Assembly: GCA_934590135.1 (NCBI GenBank)
Contig: CAKTOT010000121.1
Location: 1 to 5,624 of the forward strand
DNA: 5,624 bases
Direction: 5' to 3'
From: an uncultured Muribaculaceae bacterium
GTDB lineage: Bacteria > Bacteroidota > Bacteroidia > Bacteroidales > Muribaculaceae
Under the pieces are notes generated by a model that saw only the letters and a program-made list of their open reading frames with translations, was not told where the DNA came from and made no database searches. The position numbers and the translations under genes were made by a program. Shown piece by piece: positions 1 through 5,496 of this stretch. Position 1 is the stretch's first letter; every line of letters begins with the position of its first letter.

Positions 1-17
1 GTAAGCCCACTTTTTAG

Positions 18-52
18 GGGCAAAGTTAGTGAAAATTTGTCAATTGACAGGC
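18..52 (-). promoter_or_regulatory. Candidate leftward Bacteroidota promoter
   Basis: Read on the minus strand, positions 28 to 20 give TAACTTTGC, an exact match to the Bacteroidota -7 consensus TAnnTTTG. The matching -33 TTTG is not clear: the expected place, about 20 bases upstream near 48-51, reads CCTG. A 12-bp palindrome lies between the two. If real, this promoter drives a gene that starts beyond the left edge, divergent from the fimbrial operon. The call rests on one box only. Confidence 0.4.
38..49. promoter_or_regulatory. Perfect 12-bp palindrome, possible operator
   Basis: TGTCAATTGACA is its own reverse complement over all 12 bases. It lies 9 bases upstream of the candidate leftward -7 box (20-28), in the spacer and -33 region, where a dimeric repressor would block or shape that promoter. 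The regulator is unknown and no candidate regulator gene is in the window. Confidence 0.4.
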
Positions 53-109
53 ACTTAGCACACATTTTTTTCCGGTGGGATTTCTTTCTGGAATTTCGAA
101 CGCATATTG

Positions 110-520
110 TGTAATCGGAGAGAGGCGGTGGATGGTTGGTCCGTCGGGGTCGTGTGTCTTATGCGGGACTGATGGTATGGTACTTTATGTTTGCTTGTCG
201 CGACAGGCTTAAAGTTGCGTTTCTGTGTATGATGTCGTTTTGTATTATGCTTATTGGGGAGGCGGGTGCATGGGCTGGGCGGGCGGACATATTATAATGG
301 CATGGAGGGTTTGTATATAAGTTGTATCGCGGAGTTAGACCGGGCCGGTGTGGTGTTTTTTTGAGCGGACGTTTTTGTCGCCGGATGTCGGGACGTTTGT
401 ATCGCGAGCGCTCAATGCGCGTTTTGTAGCTATTTTGTGTCGACATTACGCAAGGGGCGTCTATATCCGGGTCGTCTCTCGTGTCGTTCGGTCTGGTGAT
501 ATGGGTCGTTTGAATCGGGT
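110..520. other. Gene-free G+T-rich intergenic stretch
   Basis: No convincing coding region is present on either strand. The + strand is unusually rich in G and T: by hand count 45 of 60 bases in 121-180 and 43 of 60 in 301-360. The only long open frame, on the minus strand at 159-446, encodes an Arg/Pro/Thr/His-rich peptide, as expected from the skew itself, with no recognisable motif. A TATGTTTG box (186-193) matches the -7 consensus on the + strand, but no -33 box is visible before it. The function of the stretch is unknown. Confidence 0.6.
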
Positions 521-525
521 ATAAT

Positions 526-544
526 CATATTATTTAATAATGTG
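526..544. promoter_or_regulatory. AT-rich near-palindrome, possible operator or promoter region
   Basis: CATATTATTTAATAATGTG forms two 9-base arms around a single central T (535). Every pair is complementary except one G-T pair (528/542). The one-base centre is too tight for an RNA hairpin, so a DNA-level role such as a dimer binding site is more likely. A TTTG at 509-512 lies 18 bases before TATTTAAT (531-538), a weak fit to a Bacteroidota -33/-7 pair. No gene follows closely. Confidence 0.3.
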
Positions 545-636
545 AAAAGCGCTTATGTGTACTGATTCGACATGGATATTGTGTATGCAAATGCAGAGGC
601 CGTGTCCGGGTAAGTTGGATTAACATAAATTAACAC

Positions 637-647
637 GGGGGGGGGGG
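637..647 (+). repeat. Homopolymer tract of 11 G
   Basis: Eleven consecutive G residues follow AACAC and precede TGAAAAT. All three + strand frames carry a stop just upstream (TAA at 621, 626 and 631), so the tract does not lie inside a longer open frame. Length changes here would alter a promoter or leader rather than switch a reading frame. G runs of this length are prone to slippage in replication and in sequencing. Confidence 0.95.
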
Positions 648-669
648 TGAAAATATTAGAATATATGCT

Positions 670-677
670 TAAATTTG
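670..677 (+). promoter_or_regulatory. Candidate -7 box TAAATTTG
   Basis: TAAATTTG matches the Bacteroidota -7 consensus TAnnTTTG exactly. No TTTG or TTG is present 19-21 bases upstream (about 647-651), where the sequence is GTGAAAA just after the G tract. If it is a promoter, it would give a long leader carrying the hairpins that follow and reaching the first gene at 1423. This is a weak call on one element. Confidence 0.25.
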
Positions 678-709
678 CATTCGAAATAAAAGAGCAATTA
701 ATAAGCCAT

Positions 710-739
710 AAAAGAGGCGCTCAAAGCGGAAAGCGCCTT
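710..739 (-). terminator. Hairpin with short T tail on the minus strand
   Basis: AGGCGCT (715-721) pairs with AGCGCCT (732-738), a perfect 7-bp GC-rich stem with a 10-base loop. On the minus strand the stem is followed by CTTTTAT, resembling a weak intrinsic terminator for leftward transcription. On the + strand it is followed by TGTAGTTG, so it would not terminate rightward transcription and would instead be a leader hairpin. No minus-strand gene upstream of it is recognised, so what it would terminate is unclear. Confidence 0.35.
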
Positions 740-918
740 GTAGTTGTCAGTCACACCGACAAATTATTGATCAGCCACAGACAATCTGTGTTCCAAATGC
801 AAATAATTGTTAGTCAGCTGGCCATGGAGAAACGGATACATATCCTCAACGTTTAACGTAATAGCGATAAAAGCGATTTACTCTTAGACTCAGGGACGGT
901 ACTCCAAACAATACACCG

Positions 919-1211
919 CTGCCAAGGGCAGACGAAAGCAGAACAATGGCGGCCTCCTAAGGAGGGCCGAGTTGGAATAGCGAGTCATACGGCATTGACC
1001 GCGGTGGTTATCATCACAGGAATACGACACGGCATCCCGAAAGTCGTCGTATTCCCGGTCTTTAGCCGGTTAGTCAGAGACAATACGGTTGGGACAAAGA
1101 CAGACATACAATCCGATATCCGAAATCGGGAATGGGGGAAAGGTATGCGGCCAATCGGCCGAAGCATATACCGGACTCGTAATCGTTTCGGAGGGAAGAA
1201 GCGTCAGCTTC
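919..1211. other. Hairpin-dense gene-free stretch, possible structured RNA
   Basis: At least six local hairpins follow one another: 919-931 (5-bp stem, loop AAG), 950-969 (8 pairs with one bulged G, loop TAA), 1019-1055 (perfect 10-bp stem GGAATACGAC/GTCGTATTCC, 17-base loop), 1113-1129 (5-bp stem), 1142-1172 (5-bp inner stem CGGCC/GGCCG plus outer pairs with two bulges) and 1198-1211 (GAAGC/GCTTC). I recognise no known RNA family; tmRNA and RNase P signature motifs are absent. It could be a long structured leader of the operon, an independent RNA, or chance folding. An open frame from a TTG at 995 to 1357 crosses the region, but its product is Arg-rich with no motif and is probably not a gene. 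Confidence 0.4.
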
Positions 1212-1342
1212 GTATGCGGTACATAGCTGCGAGCGTAGTCGTTGCGATGACTTTTGTCGGCTCTATCCGGATTACGTGGCTTGCCGAAAATATAATGCGT
1301 AGAACAATAGTAATACGAACACTTGAAAATATATCAGATCCT

Positions 1343-1377
1343 TGTCAGCATTCTTAGGCAACTTTTAGGCACTGACA
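1343..1377 (+). promoter_or_regulatory. Direct repeats nested in an inverted repeat before the operon
   Basis: TTAGGCA occurs at 1354-1360 and again at 1365-1371, with starts 11 bases apart, about one helical turn. The pair is enclosed by an inverted repeat, TGTCAG (1343-1348) and CTGACA (1372-1377). The element ends 45 bases before the first start codon. Paired heptamers with one-turn spacing are typical of response-regulator or activator sites, so this is a candidate control element for the fimbrial operon. No clear -33/-7 pair is visible next to it. Confidence 0.35.
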
Positions 1378-1422
1378 TAGACTCAAAATAGACAAAGACG
1401 ATAAAAACCAAAACGATAAAGT

Positions 1423-2697
1423 ATGGTTACATCAATACGATTGCTTGCCGTATCCACCATGATGCTTTTGGCATTGATATGCCGTGGGCAACAAGATATG
1501 AGAGGCGTTGCCATAGAGTTTCGCGCGGGCAAGGCCACTATAGACACGACTTTTCGCAATAATGCGCAGGGCGTACGACAGCTGCGACAGTTGGCGGATG
1601 AAGTGGCGCGTGATACCAACTACAGGTTAACGTCTCTCACCCTGGGTGGATATGCCTCTCCCGAAGGCAGTTATCAATTGAACAAACGATTGGCGCGGCA
1701 GCGTTGCGATGCAATGCGTGCCCTCATTGCCGAGCGTCTCACCGTTCCCGACAGCATCGTGCATTATACTATGGACTCATATATACCATGGGACCAGATG
1801 GAGATGATGGTGCGTAACTCGAACATAGAAGAAAAGGACAGCATTATTGCGGCTCTTCGTGCCGACAGTACCTTGGTGCAATACGGCAGCGGCACTACTA
1901 TTGACGGGCGAGCCAAAGCCATCGAACGAAGTCGCGGTACGGATGCTTGGCAACGCCTGCAGCGAGCCATATTCCCGCGTATGCGATTGGCTACAGCGGT
2001 ATTTACCACACGTCGTATCACTCCGGCGCCCGAGGTCGGACGCTTTGACACTCGACGGCCTATGCCACTGGACACCCTGCCCGAGCCGGTGCCCGAACCC
2101 GAGCCGATTCCGGAGCCCATACCCGAACCGGAACCCGAACCTGAGCCTATACCGGTGATAGAACCGGCGAATCCCGATTCGTTGCAAAATATCCTTGTCA
2201 AGACCAACCTTGTAGGCTGGGGCTTGATAATGACCAATATAGCAGCCGAATATCAATGGAGTGACCGTTGGAGCGTGACTTTGCCGCTGTACTATAGCGC
2301 ATGGAATTACTTTAAGAGCACACGCAAATATCGCACCTTCGTGGTACAGCCCGAGATACGTTATTGGTTCAACGAGCACGTATATGCCGGGGCACACCTG
2401 TCACTGGCATATTACAACTACGCCAAGAATGGCGAGTGGCGCTATCAGGACCACAACGGCAAGACCCCGGCCTTGGGTGGCGGCTTCAGCGGCGGATGGC
2501 GTACGGCATTGTCCAAAGATAGGCATTGGTGGCTGGAATTGACCGCCGGCGTCGGTGTCTATAGGCTGCATTACGATGTATTCCACAATTATCATAACGG
2601 GCTTGTCGTGGACGAGCGTCATCGTACATTCTTCGGAGTGGACAATGTCGCGGTGACCATAGCCTACCGTTTTGATATAAAACGTAACAGACGATGA
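1423..2697 (+). CDS. OmpA-like and DUF3575 outer-membrane protein, fimbrial locus
   Basis: The 424-residue product probably acts in the outer membrane as a partner of fimbriae; its exact role is unknown. Residues 1-22 look like a signal peptide. Residues 28-110 resemble an OmpA-like fold: G76-YASPE-G82, N87 and R94 match the family pattern, but the Asp that normally binds peptidoglycan is replaced by Ser79. Residues 220-248 are an almost pure Pro-Glu linker. Residues 256-420 match the DUF3575 family: KTNLVGW at 260, then aromatic-rich alternating strands ending in AYRFDIKR, as expected of a beta-barrel. The ATG at 1423 is chosen because the signal peptide starts there; upstream is A-rich with a repeated ACGATAAA (1398, 1413) and no Shine-Dalgarno. 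The stop overlaps the next start (ATGA), which implies translational coupling. Family assignment is firm; role is inferred from context. Confidence 0.85.
   Translation: MVTSIRLLAVSTMMLLALICRGQQDMRGVAIEFRAGKATIDTTFRNNAQGVRQLRQLADEVARDTNYRLTSLTLGGYASPEGSYQLNKRLARQRCDAMRALIAERLTVPDSIVHYTMDSYIPWDQMEMMVRNSNIEEKDSIIAALRADSTLVQYGSGTTIDGRAKAIERSRGTDAWQRLQRAIFPRMRLATAVFTTRRITPAPEVGRFDTRRPMPLDTLPEPVPEPEPIPEPIPEPEPEPEPIPVIEPANPDSLQNILVKTNLVGWGLIMTNIAAEYQWSDRWSVTLPLYYSAWNYFKSTRKYRTFVVQPEIRYWFNEHVYAGAHLSLAYYNYAKNGEWRYQDHNGKTPALGGGFSGGWRTALSKDRHWWLELTAGVGVYRLHYDVFHNYHNGLVVDERHRTFFGVDNVAVTIAYRFDIKRNRR
2080..2166 (+). repeat. Pro-Glu repeat linker within the DUF3575 gene
   Basis: Codons 220-248 encode alternating Pro-Glu, Pro-Val and Pro-Ile pairs. 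Synonymous codons vary (CCC/CCG/CCT/CCA and GAG/GAA), so the protein repeat is kept while the DNA repeat is degenerate, arguing against recent slippage. Such stiff PE-rich rods, as in TonB, span periplasmic distance. Here it separates the OmpA-like domain from the barrel. Confidence 0.8.
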
Positions 2698-3860
2698 AAA
2701 AGCTGAGAAACACAATATCAGGATTTGTGATTGCGGCTTTGACCGTGATGCTGGCATCGTGCGACGTACACGAATTTCCCGAGCAGGGAGAAGGCACGGA
2801 TGTCGAGCTGGTGTTGGATTTCACCGGCAACATGAATATGGACTTCTACAAGTATGTCGATTACCAGAGTCGTGATGTGGATGGACTGTCATACGATATA
2901 CGCTATGTGATTAATGTCTATCCCGTGGTAGATGAAAGTCGCAACAACAATCGCGGCGGACGCAGCGCCATAGCCAGCTACGTCTTCACCAAGAGCGACA
3001 TTACCGATCTCAATTACACGGTGCCGCTCAAATTGCCCGCCGGCAACTACCGTTTCTTGGTATGGGCCGACTATGTGGCCACCGGCACCGAGGATAATCT
3101 ATATTACGATCCTTCCGATTTCGAGGAAATAATCCTGACCCGACGCGAAGACTATATCGGCAATACCGATGCACGTGACGGCTTCCGTGGCGAGCAGGTG
3201 GCGGAGATATACGCCAATACCGAATTCCTCAACAACACAACTGGCAGTGGAGTGACCAATCGCATCGTAGTCGAAATGCAGCGCCCGATGGCCAAGTTCA
3301 AGTTCCTGGCTACGGACGTGGTCAAGTTCCTTGAGCAGGAAGCACGCCGAGCCGCTGCCCGCGGCGATGCAGACCCAAATGCCTCCGGAGTCGACAATGG
3401 CAATGATGCTGATACGTCCGATAGTAAAGGCTCTGATAGTAAAGGTTCTACAGACGAGTCTTCGCCACAGGATACGTATGGACGTATCAATACCGGTGAT
3501 TACTATGTATTATTCCGCTACTCGGGATTTGTACCCTGTTCGTTCAATATGTTCACCAATCGTCCGGCCGATGCATGGACCGGATTGAACTTCGAAGGTC
3601 GTATGATACAGTTGGACAAAGATAATGCCGAACTCGGCTTCGACTATGTCTTTGTCAACGGGCACGAGTCCACCGTCACGGTATCAGTGGAAATATACGA
3701 CCGCGATGGGACACTGCTGTCGCGCAGCGAACCTGTAGCGGTTCCGCTGGTGCGCAATAAGGTCACGATTGTTCGCGGCAAATTCTTGACCGTTAAGGCC
3801 GAGGGCGGTGTGGCTATTGATGCCGATTTCGACGGCGAATATAATTATGAGTATCGCTGA
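2694..3860 (+). CDS. FimB/Mfa2-like fimbrial anchor lipoprotein
   Basis: The 388-residue product is probably an outer-membrane lipoprotein of the fimbrillin superfamily, similar to the FimB/Mfa2 anchors of type V pili, which attach the pilus and limit its length. The signal peptide ends in the lipobox LAS-C with Cys23, followed by DVHEFPE. The first domain (about 35-210) has fimbrillin-like strand motifs: LPAGNYRFLVWADY at 114-127, and MQRPMAKFKFLATDVVKF at 195-212. Residues 213-262 are a charged, low-complexity insert including SDSKG twice. The second domain (about 268-384) carries GFDYVFVNG at 315-323 and ends near DADFDGEYNYEY. Its start lies in the ATGA overlap with the preceding gene, so the two are likely made together. 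It could instead be a pilus subunit; the short N-terminal extension and its position favour an anchor. Annotation pipelines may name it DUF6562. Confidence 0.75.
   Translation: MKKLRNTISGFVIAALTVMLASCDVHEFPEQGEGTDVELVLDFTGNMNMDFYKYVDYQSRDVDGLSYDIRYVINVYPVVDESRNNNRGGRSAIASYVFTKSDITDLNYTVPLKLPAGNYRFLVWADYVATGTEDNLYYDPSDFEEIILTRREDYIGNTDARDGFRGEQVAEIYANTEFLNNTTGSGVTNRIVVEMQRPMAKFKFLATDVVKFLEQEARRAAARGDADPNASGVDNGNDADTSDSKGSDSKGSTDESSPQDTYGRINTGDYYVLFRYSGFVPCSFNMFTNRPADAWTGLNFEGRMIQLDKDNAELGFDYVFVNGHESTVTVSVEIYDRDGTLLSRSEPVAVPLVRNKVTIVRGKFLTVKAEGGVAIDADFDGEYNYEYR
3417..3446 (+). repeat. 15-bp in-frame tandem repeat (SDSKG twice)
   Basis: TCCGATAGTAAAGGC is followed directly by TCTGATAGTAAAGGT, two 15-base units differing at two third-codon positions. 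They encode SDSKG-SDSKG (residues 242-251) inside the low-complexity insert of the FimB/Mfa2-like lipoprotein. The unit length is a multiple of three, so gain or loss of copies would keep the frame. Confidence 0.9.
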
Positions 3861-3906
3861 TACGTATAAGAACATTCAGGTTTATAAATTAATAATATAT
3901 AATCAA

Positions 3907-5424
3907 ATGATTATAAAGAAATTTATTCTGTCATCAATTGCACTTACCGCAATGATGTTTGCAGGCACATCCTGCTCTTCGGAAGAAGTGGCACCTGTAA
4001 CGGGCGAGAGCACCGTTACGCTGTCGGTGACCCTTCCCGACGGAATTCAATCGCGCGCATTCGGCGATGGAACTACCGCTACAAATCTTACCATGCTTGT
4101 TCTGGACGGCGAGACAGCCCTACCCGTATTTGACGGCGGCGCCACTGTCCTCAAAACCGATATCAATCTTGCCACGCAGGTGAACGTGCGTCTTGCAGCC
4201 GGTAAGACATATAAAGTCGTATGCTGGGCCGCAGCCGAGGGCGCTCCATACACCTTCGACACTACCACCTTCACGGTAAGAGCCAACTATGACGGCGCCA
4301 AGACCGATGATGAGAAGTTTGATGCCTTCTATGCCGCTCAGGACATCAAAGTGAAAGGCAACACCACCGAGACCGTCAAGCTGTACCGTCCGTTTGCGCA
4401 GCTGAACATCGGTACAGATGACTTGGCTGCCGCCAAGCTTACCGGCTTCGAGGCCGAGACTGTTTCCGTGACCGTGCCCACTTACAAGAGCCTGAATCTG
4501 CTCAATGGCAAAGTGGAAGAAGGTGACCCCACCAAGGTAACGTTCGCAGCTAACGCCCTGCCCACCGGCGAGGCTTTCCCCAAGAAGGGCTATAACTATC
4601 TGTCGATGAATTATCTGCTGATGAGCATCGACAAGCGACTGGTTGATGTGGAATTTACCGTAACCGCCAAGGACGGCGCGACACGCACTTTTCCCATAAG
4701 CGCAGTACCCGTACAGCGCAACTATCGTACCAATATCTATGGTAGTATGCTGACCAACAGCGTCAATGTCAATATCGAAATCGTTCCCGAGTTCGAGAAA
4801 TACGCTTATATACCCTATGTGTCAATGCTCAACGCCGGCATAGATGTTAAGTTGGAAGAAGATCTCGTAATAGATCAGACAATTAAAGTCCAAATACCCG
4901 AAGGGACGACAGTTTCGCTCGATCTCAATGGCCATACAATCAGCAATGACAAGGATATTTGGTCTGATAATTCGTTGGATATTAGCGAAAATAGCTGGTC
5001 CGTGATAAGTGTGCAGGGTAAGGGTACTCTTATTATTAAAGGAAATGGTATAGTGAAGGCCAAAGCAAATGACTGCTTCGTTGTTGATGTACGCGATGGA
5101 GGCAATGTCGTGATTGAAGACGGCAAATTCATAGGCAATGGCGTTGCAGTGTACGTTTATGAAGGCAAGGCTTTTGTCAAGGGTGGCGAATTTGAAATAC
5201 AGCAGCTATACTACATTGTCGGGCAAGAGTATGACCATATAGTAGATTACAATTGGGTAACTAAAGCTCTTGGCTCGGCCGAGGTTACGGGAGGCAAGTT
5301 CCACGGCTTTAATCCGGCAGCCAATTATGCCGGGATTGGTCTTACCAATATGGTCCCCGAAGGCTATGTGGTGAATAAATCCAAGGAAAACGGTTTGGAT
5401 GTTTACGAAGTCGTCAAAGAATGA
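3907..5424 (+). CDS. Fimbrillin-like surface lipoprotein with C-terminal beta-helix-like domain
   Basis: The 505-residue product is probably a surface-exposed pilus subunit or tip adhesin. The ATG at 3907 starts a proper lipoprotein signal (lipid Cys23); an upstream in-frame start at 3808 would lie inside the previous gene and spoil it. C-SSEE after the cysteine fits the Bacteroidota surface-export signal. Residues 33-297 form a fimbrillin-like domain of the DUF6562 type, with RAFGDGTT at 50-57, KTYKVVCWA at 100-108, RPFAQLNIGT at 161-170 and YLSMNYLL at 231-238. The bond Arg50-Ala51 resembles the maturation site of FimA and Mfa1. From about 305 a different domain begins, with LDLNGHTI at 338-345 and glycine-rich turns (VVIEDGKF 401, AFVKGGEF 422, AEVTGGKF 458), suggesting a beta-helix; it ends with GLDVYEVVKE. 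GC falls from about 56% to 43% between domains. It lies 46 bases after the Mfa2-like gene, within the same likely operon. Confidence 0.75.
   Translation: MIIKKFILSSIALTAMMFAGTSCSSEEVAPVTGESTVTLSVTLPDGIQSRAFGDGTTATNLTMLVLDGETALPVFDGGATVLKTDINLATQVNVRLAAGKTYKVVCWAAAEGAPYTFDTTTFTVRANYDGAKTDDEKFDAFYAAQDIKVKGNTTETVKLYRPFAQLNIGTDDLAAAKLTGFEAETVSVTVPTYKSLNLLNGKVEEGDPTKVTFAANALPTGEAFPKKGYNYLSMNYLLMSIDKRLVDVEFTVTAKDGATRTFPISAVPVQRNYRTNIYGSMLTNSVNVNIEIVPEFEKYAYIPYVSMLNAGIDVKLEEDLVIDQTIKVQIPEGTTVSLDLNGHTISNDKDIWSDNSLDISENSWSVISVQGKGTLIIKGNGIVKAKANDCFVVDVRDGGNVVIEDGKFIGNGVAVYVYEGKAFVKGGEFEIQQLYYIVGQEYDHIVDYNWVTKALGSAEVTGGKFHGFNPAANYAGIGLTNMVPEGYVVNKSKENGLDVYEVVKE
3949..4040 (+). repeat. Repeated 5' coding block, copy 1
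   Basis: This block aligns without gaps to 5533-5624 with 88 of 92 bases identical (hand count). The four differences (3966, 3990, 3996, 3999) are all at synonymous third positions. The last 41 bases (4000-4040) are identical. It encodes the end of the signal peptide, the lipid cysteine, the SSEE export signal and the first strand of the fimbrillin-like domain. Copy 2 is cut by the window edge, so the repeat may extend further. Confidence 0.95.
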
Positions 5425-5496
5425 TAGGAATACCCAATCGTTTGACAATACACATAGAAATAAACAATACAAAATATCATCTCTAATCAATCGTTT

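Noticed and set aside
159..446. Minus-strand open frame of 95 residues
   Set aside because: The product is Arg/Pro/Thr/His-rich with no signal, domain or motif, and its composition follows directly from the G+T bias of the + strand.
647..856. Small + strand open frame of 69 residues starting with GTG in the G tract (ATG alternative at 665)
   Set aside because: No recognisable family or membrane segment, and internal hairpins occupy much of it. The G run is the only ribosome-site-like feature, and Bacteroidota genes rarely rely on one. A real small gene cannot be excluded without homologues or translation data.
995..1357. + strand open frame of 120 residues starting with TTG, and the opposite frame at 985-1167
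   Set aside because: Both overlap the same hairpin-rich stretch, lack motifs and have poor starts; the + product is unusually Arg/Ile/Val-rich. They look like chance open frames.
500..1422. Invertible promoter of the kind that controls many Bacteroidales surface loci
   Set aside because: I looked for a long inverted-repeat pair flanking a promoter-sized segment and found only short matches (7 bp or less at such distances), and no recombinase gene lies in the window.
1021..1440. Repeated AATACGA words (1021, about 1312, 1434)
   Set aside because: Seven-base matches with irregular spacing, one of them inside the first gene; expected by chance in this composition.
1764..2397. Two long minus-strand open frames opposite the DUF3575 gene
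   Set aside because: They mirror the Pro-Glu repeat (giving Gly-Ser or Gly-Phe/Arg repeats) and have no independent support.
3808..3906. Upstream in-frame start extending the third gene into the end of the FimB/Mfa2-like gene
   Set aside because: It would add 33 residues before a clear lipoprotein signal peptide and overlap the previous gene by 53 bases. The ATG at 3907 gives a normal signal peptide with its cysteine at residue 23.
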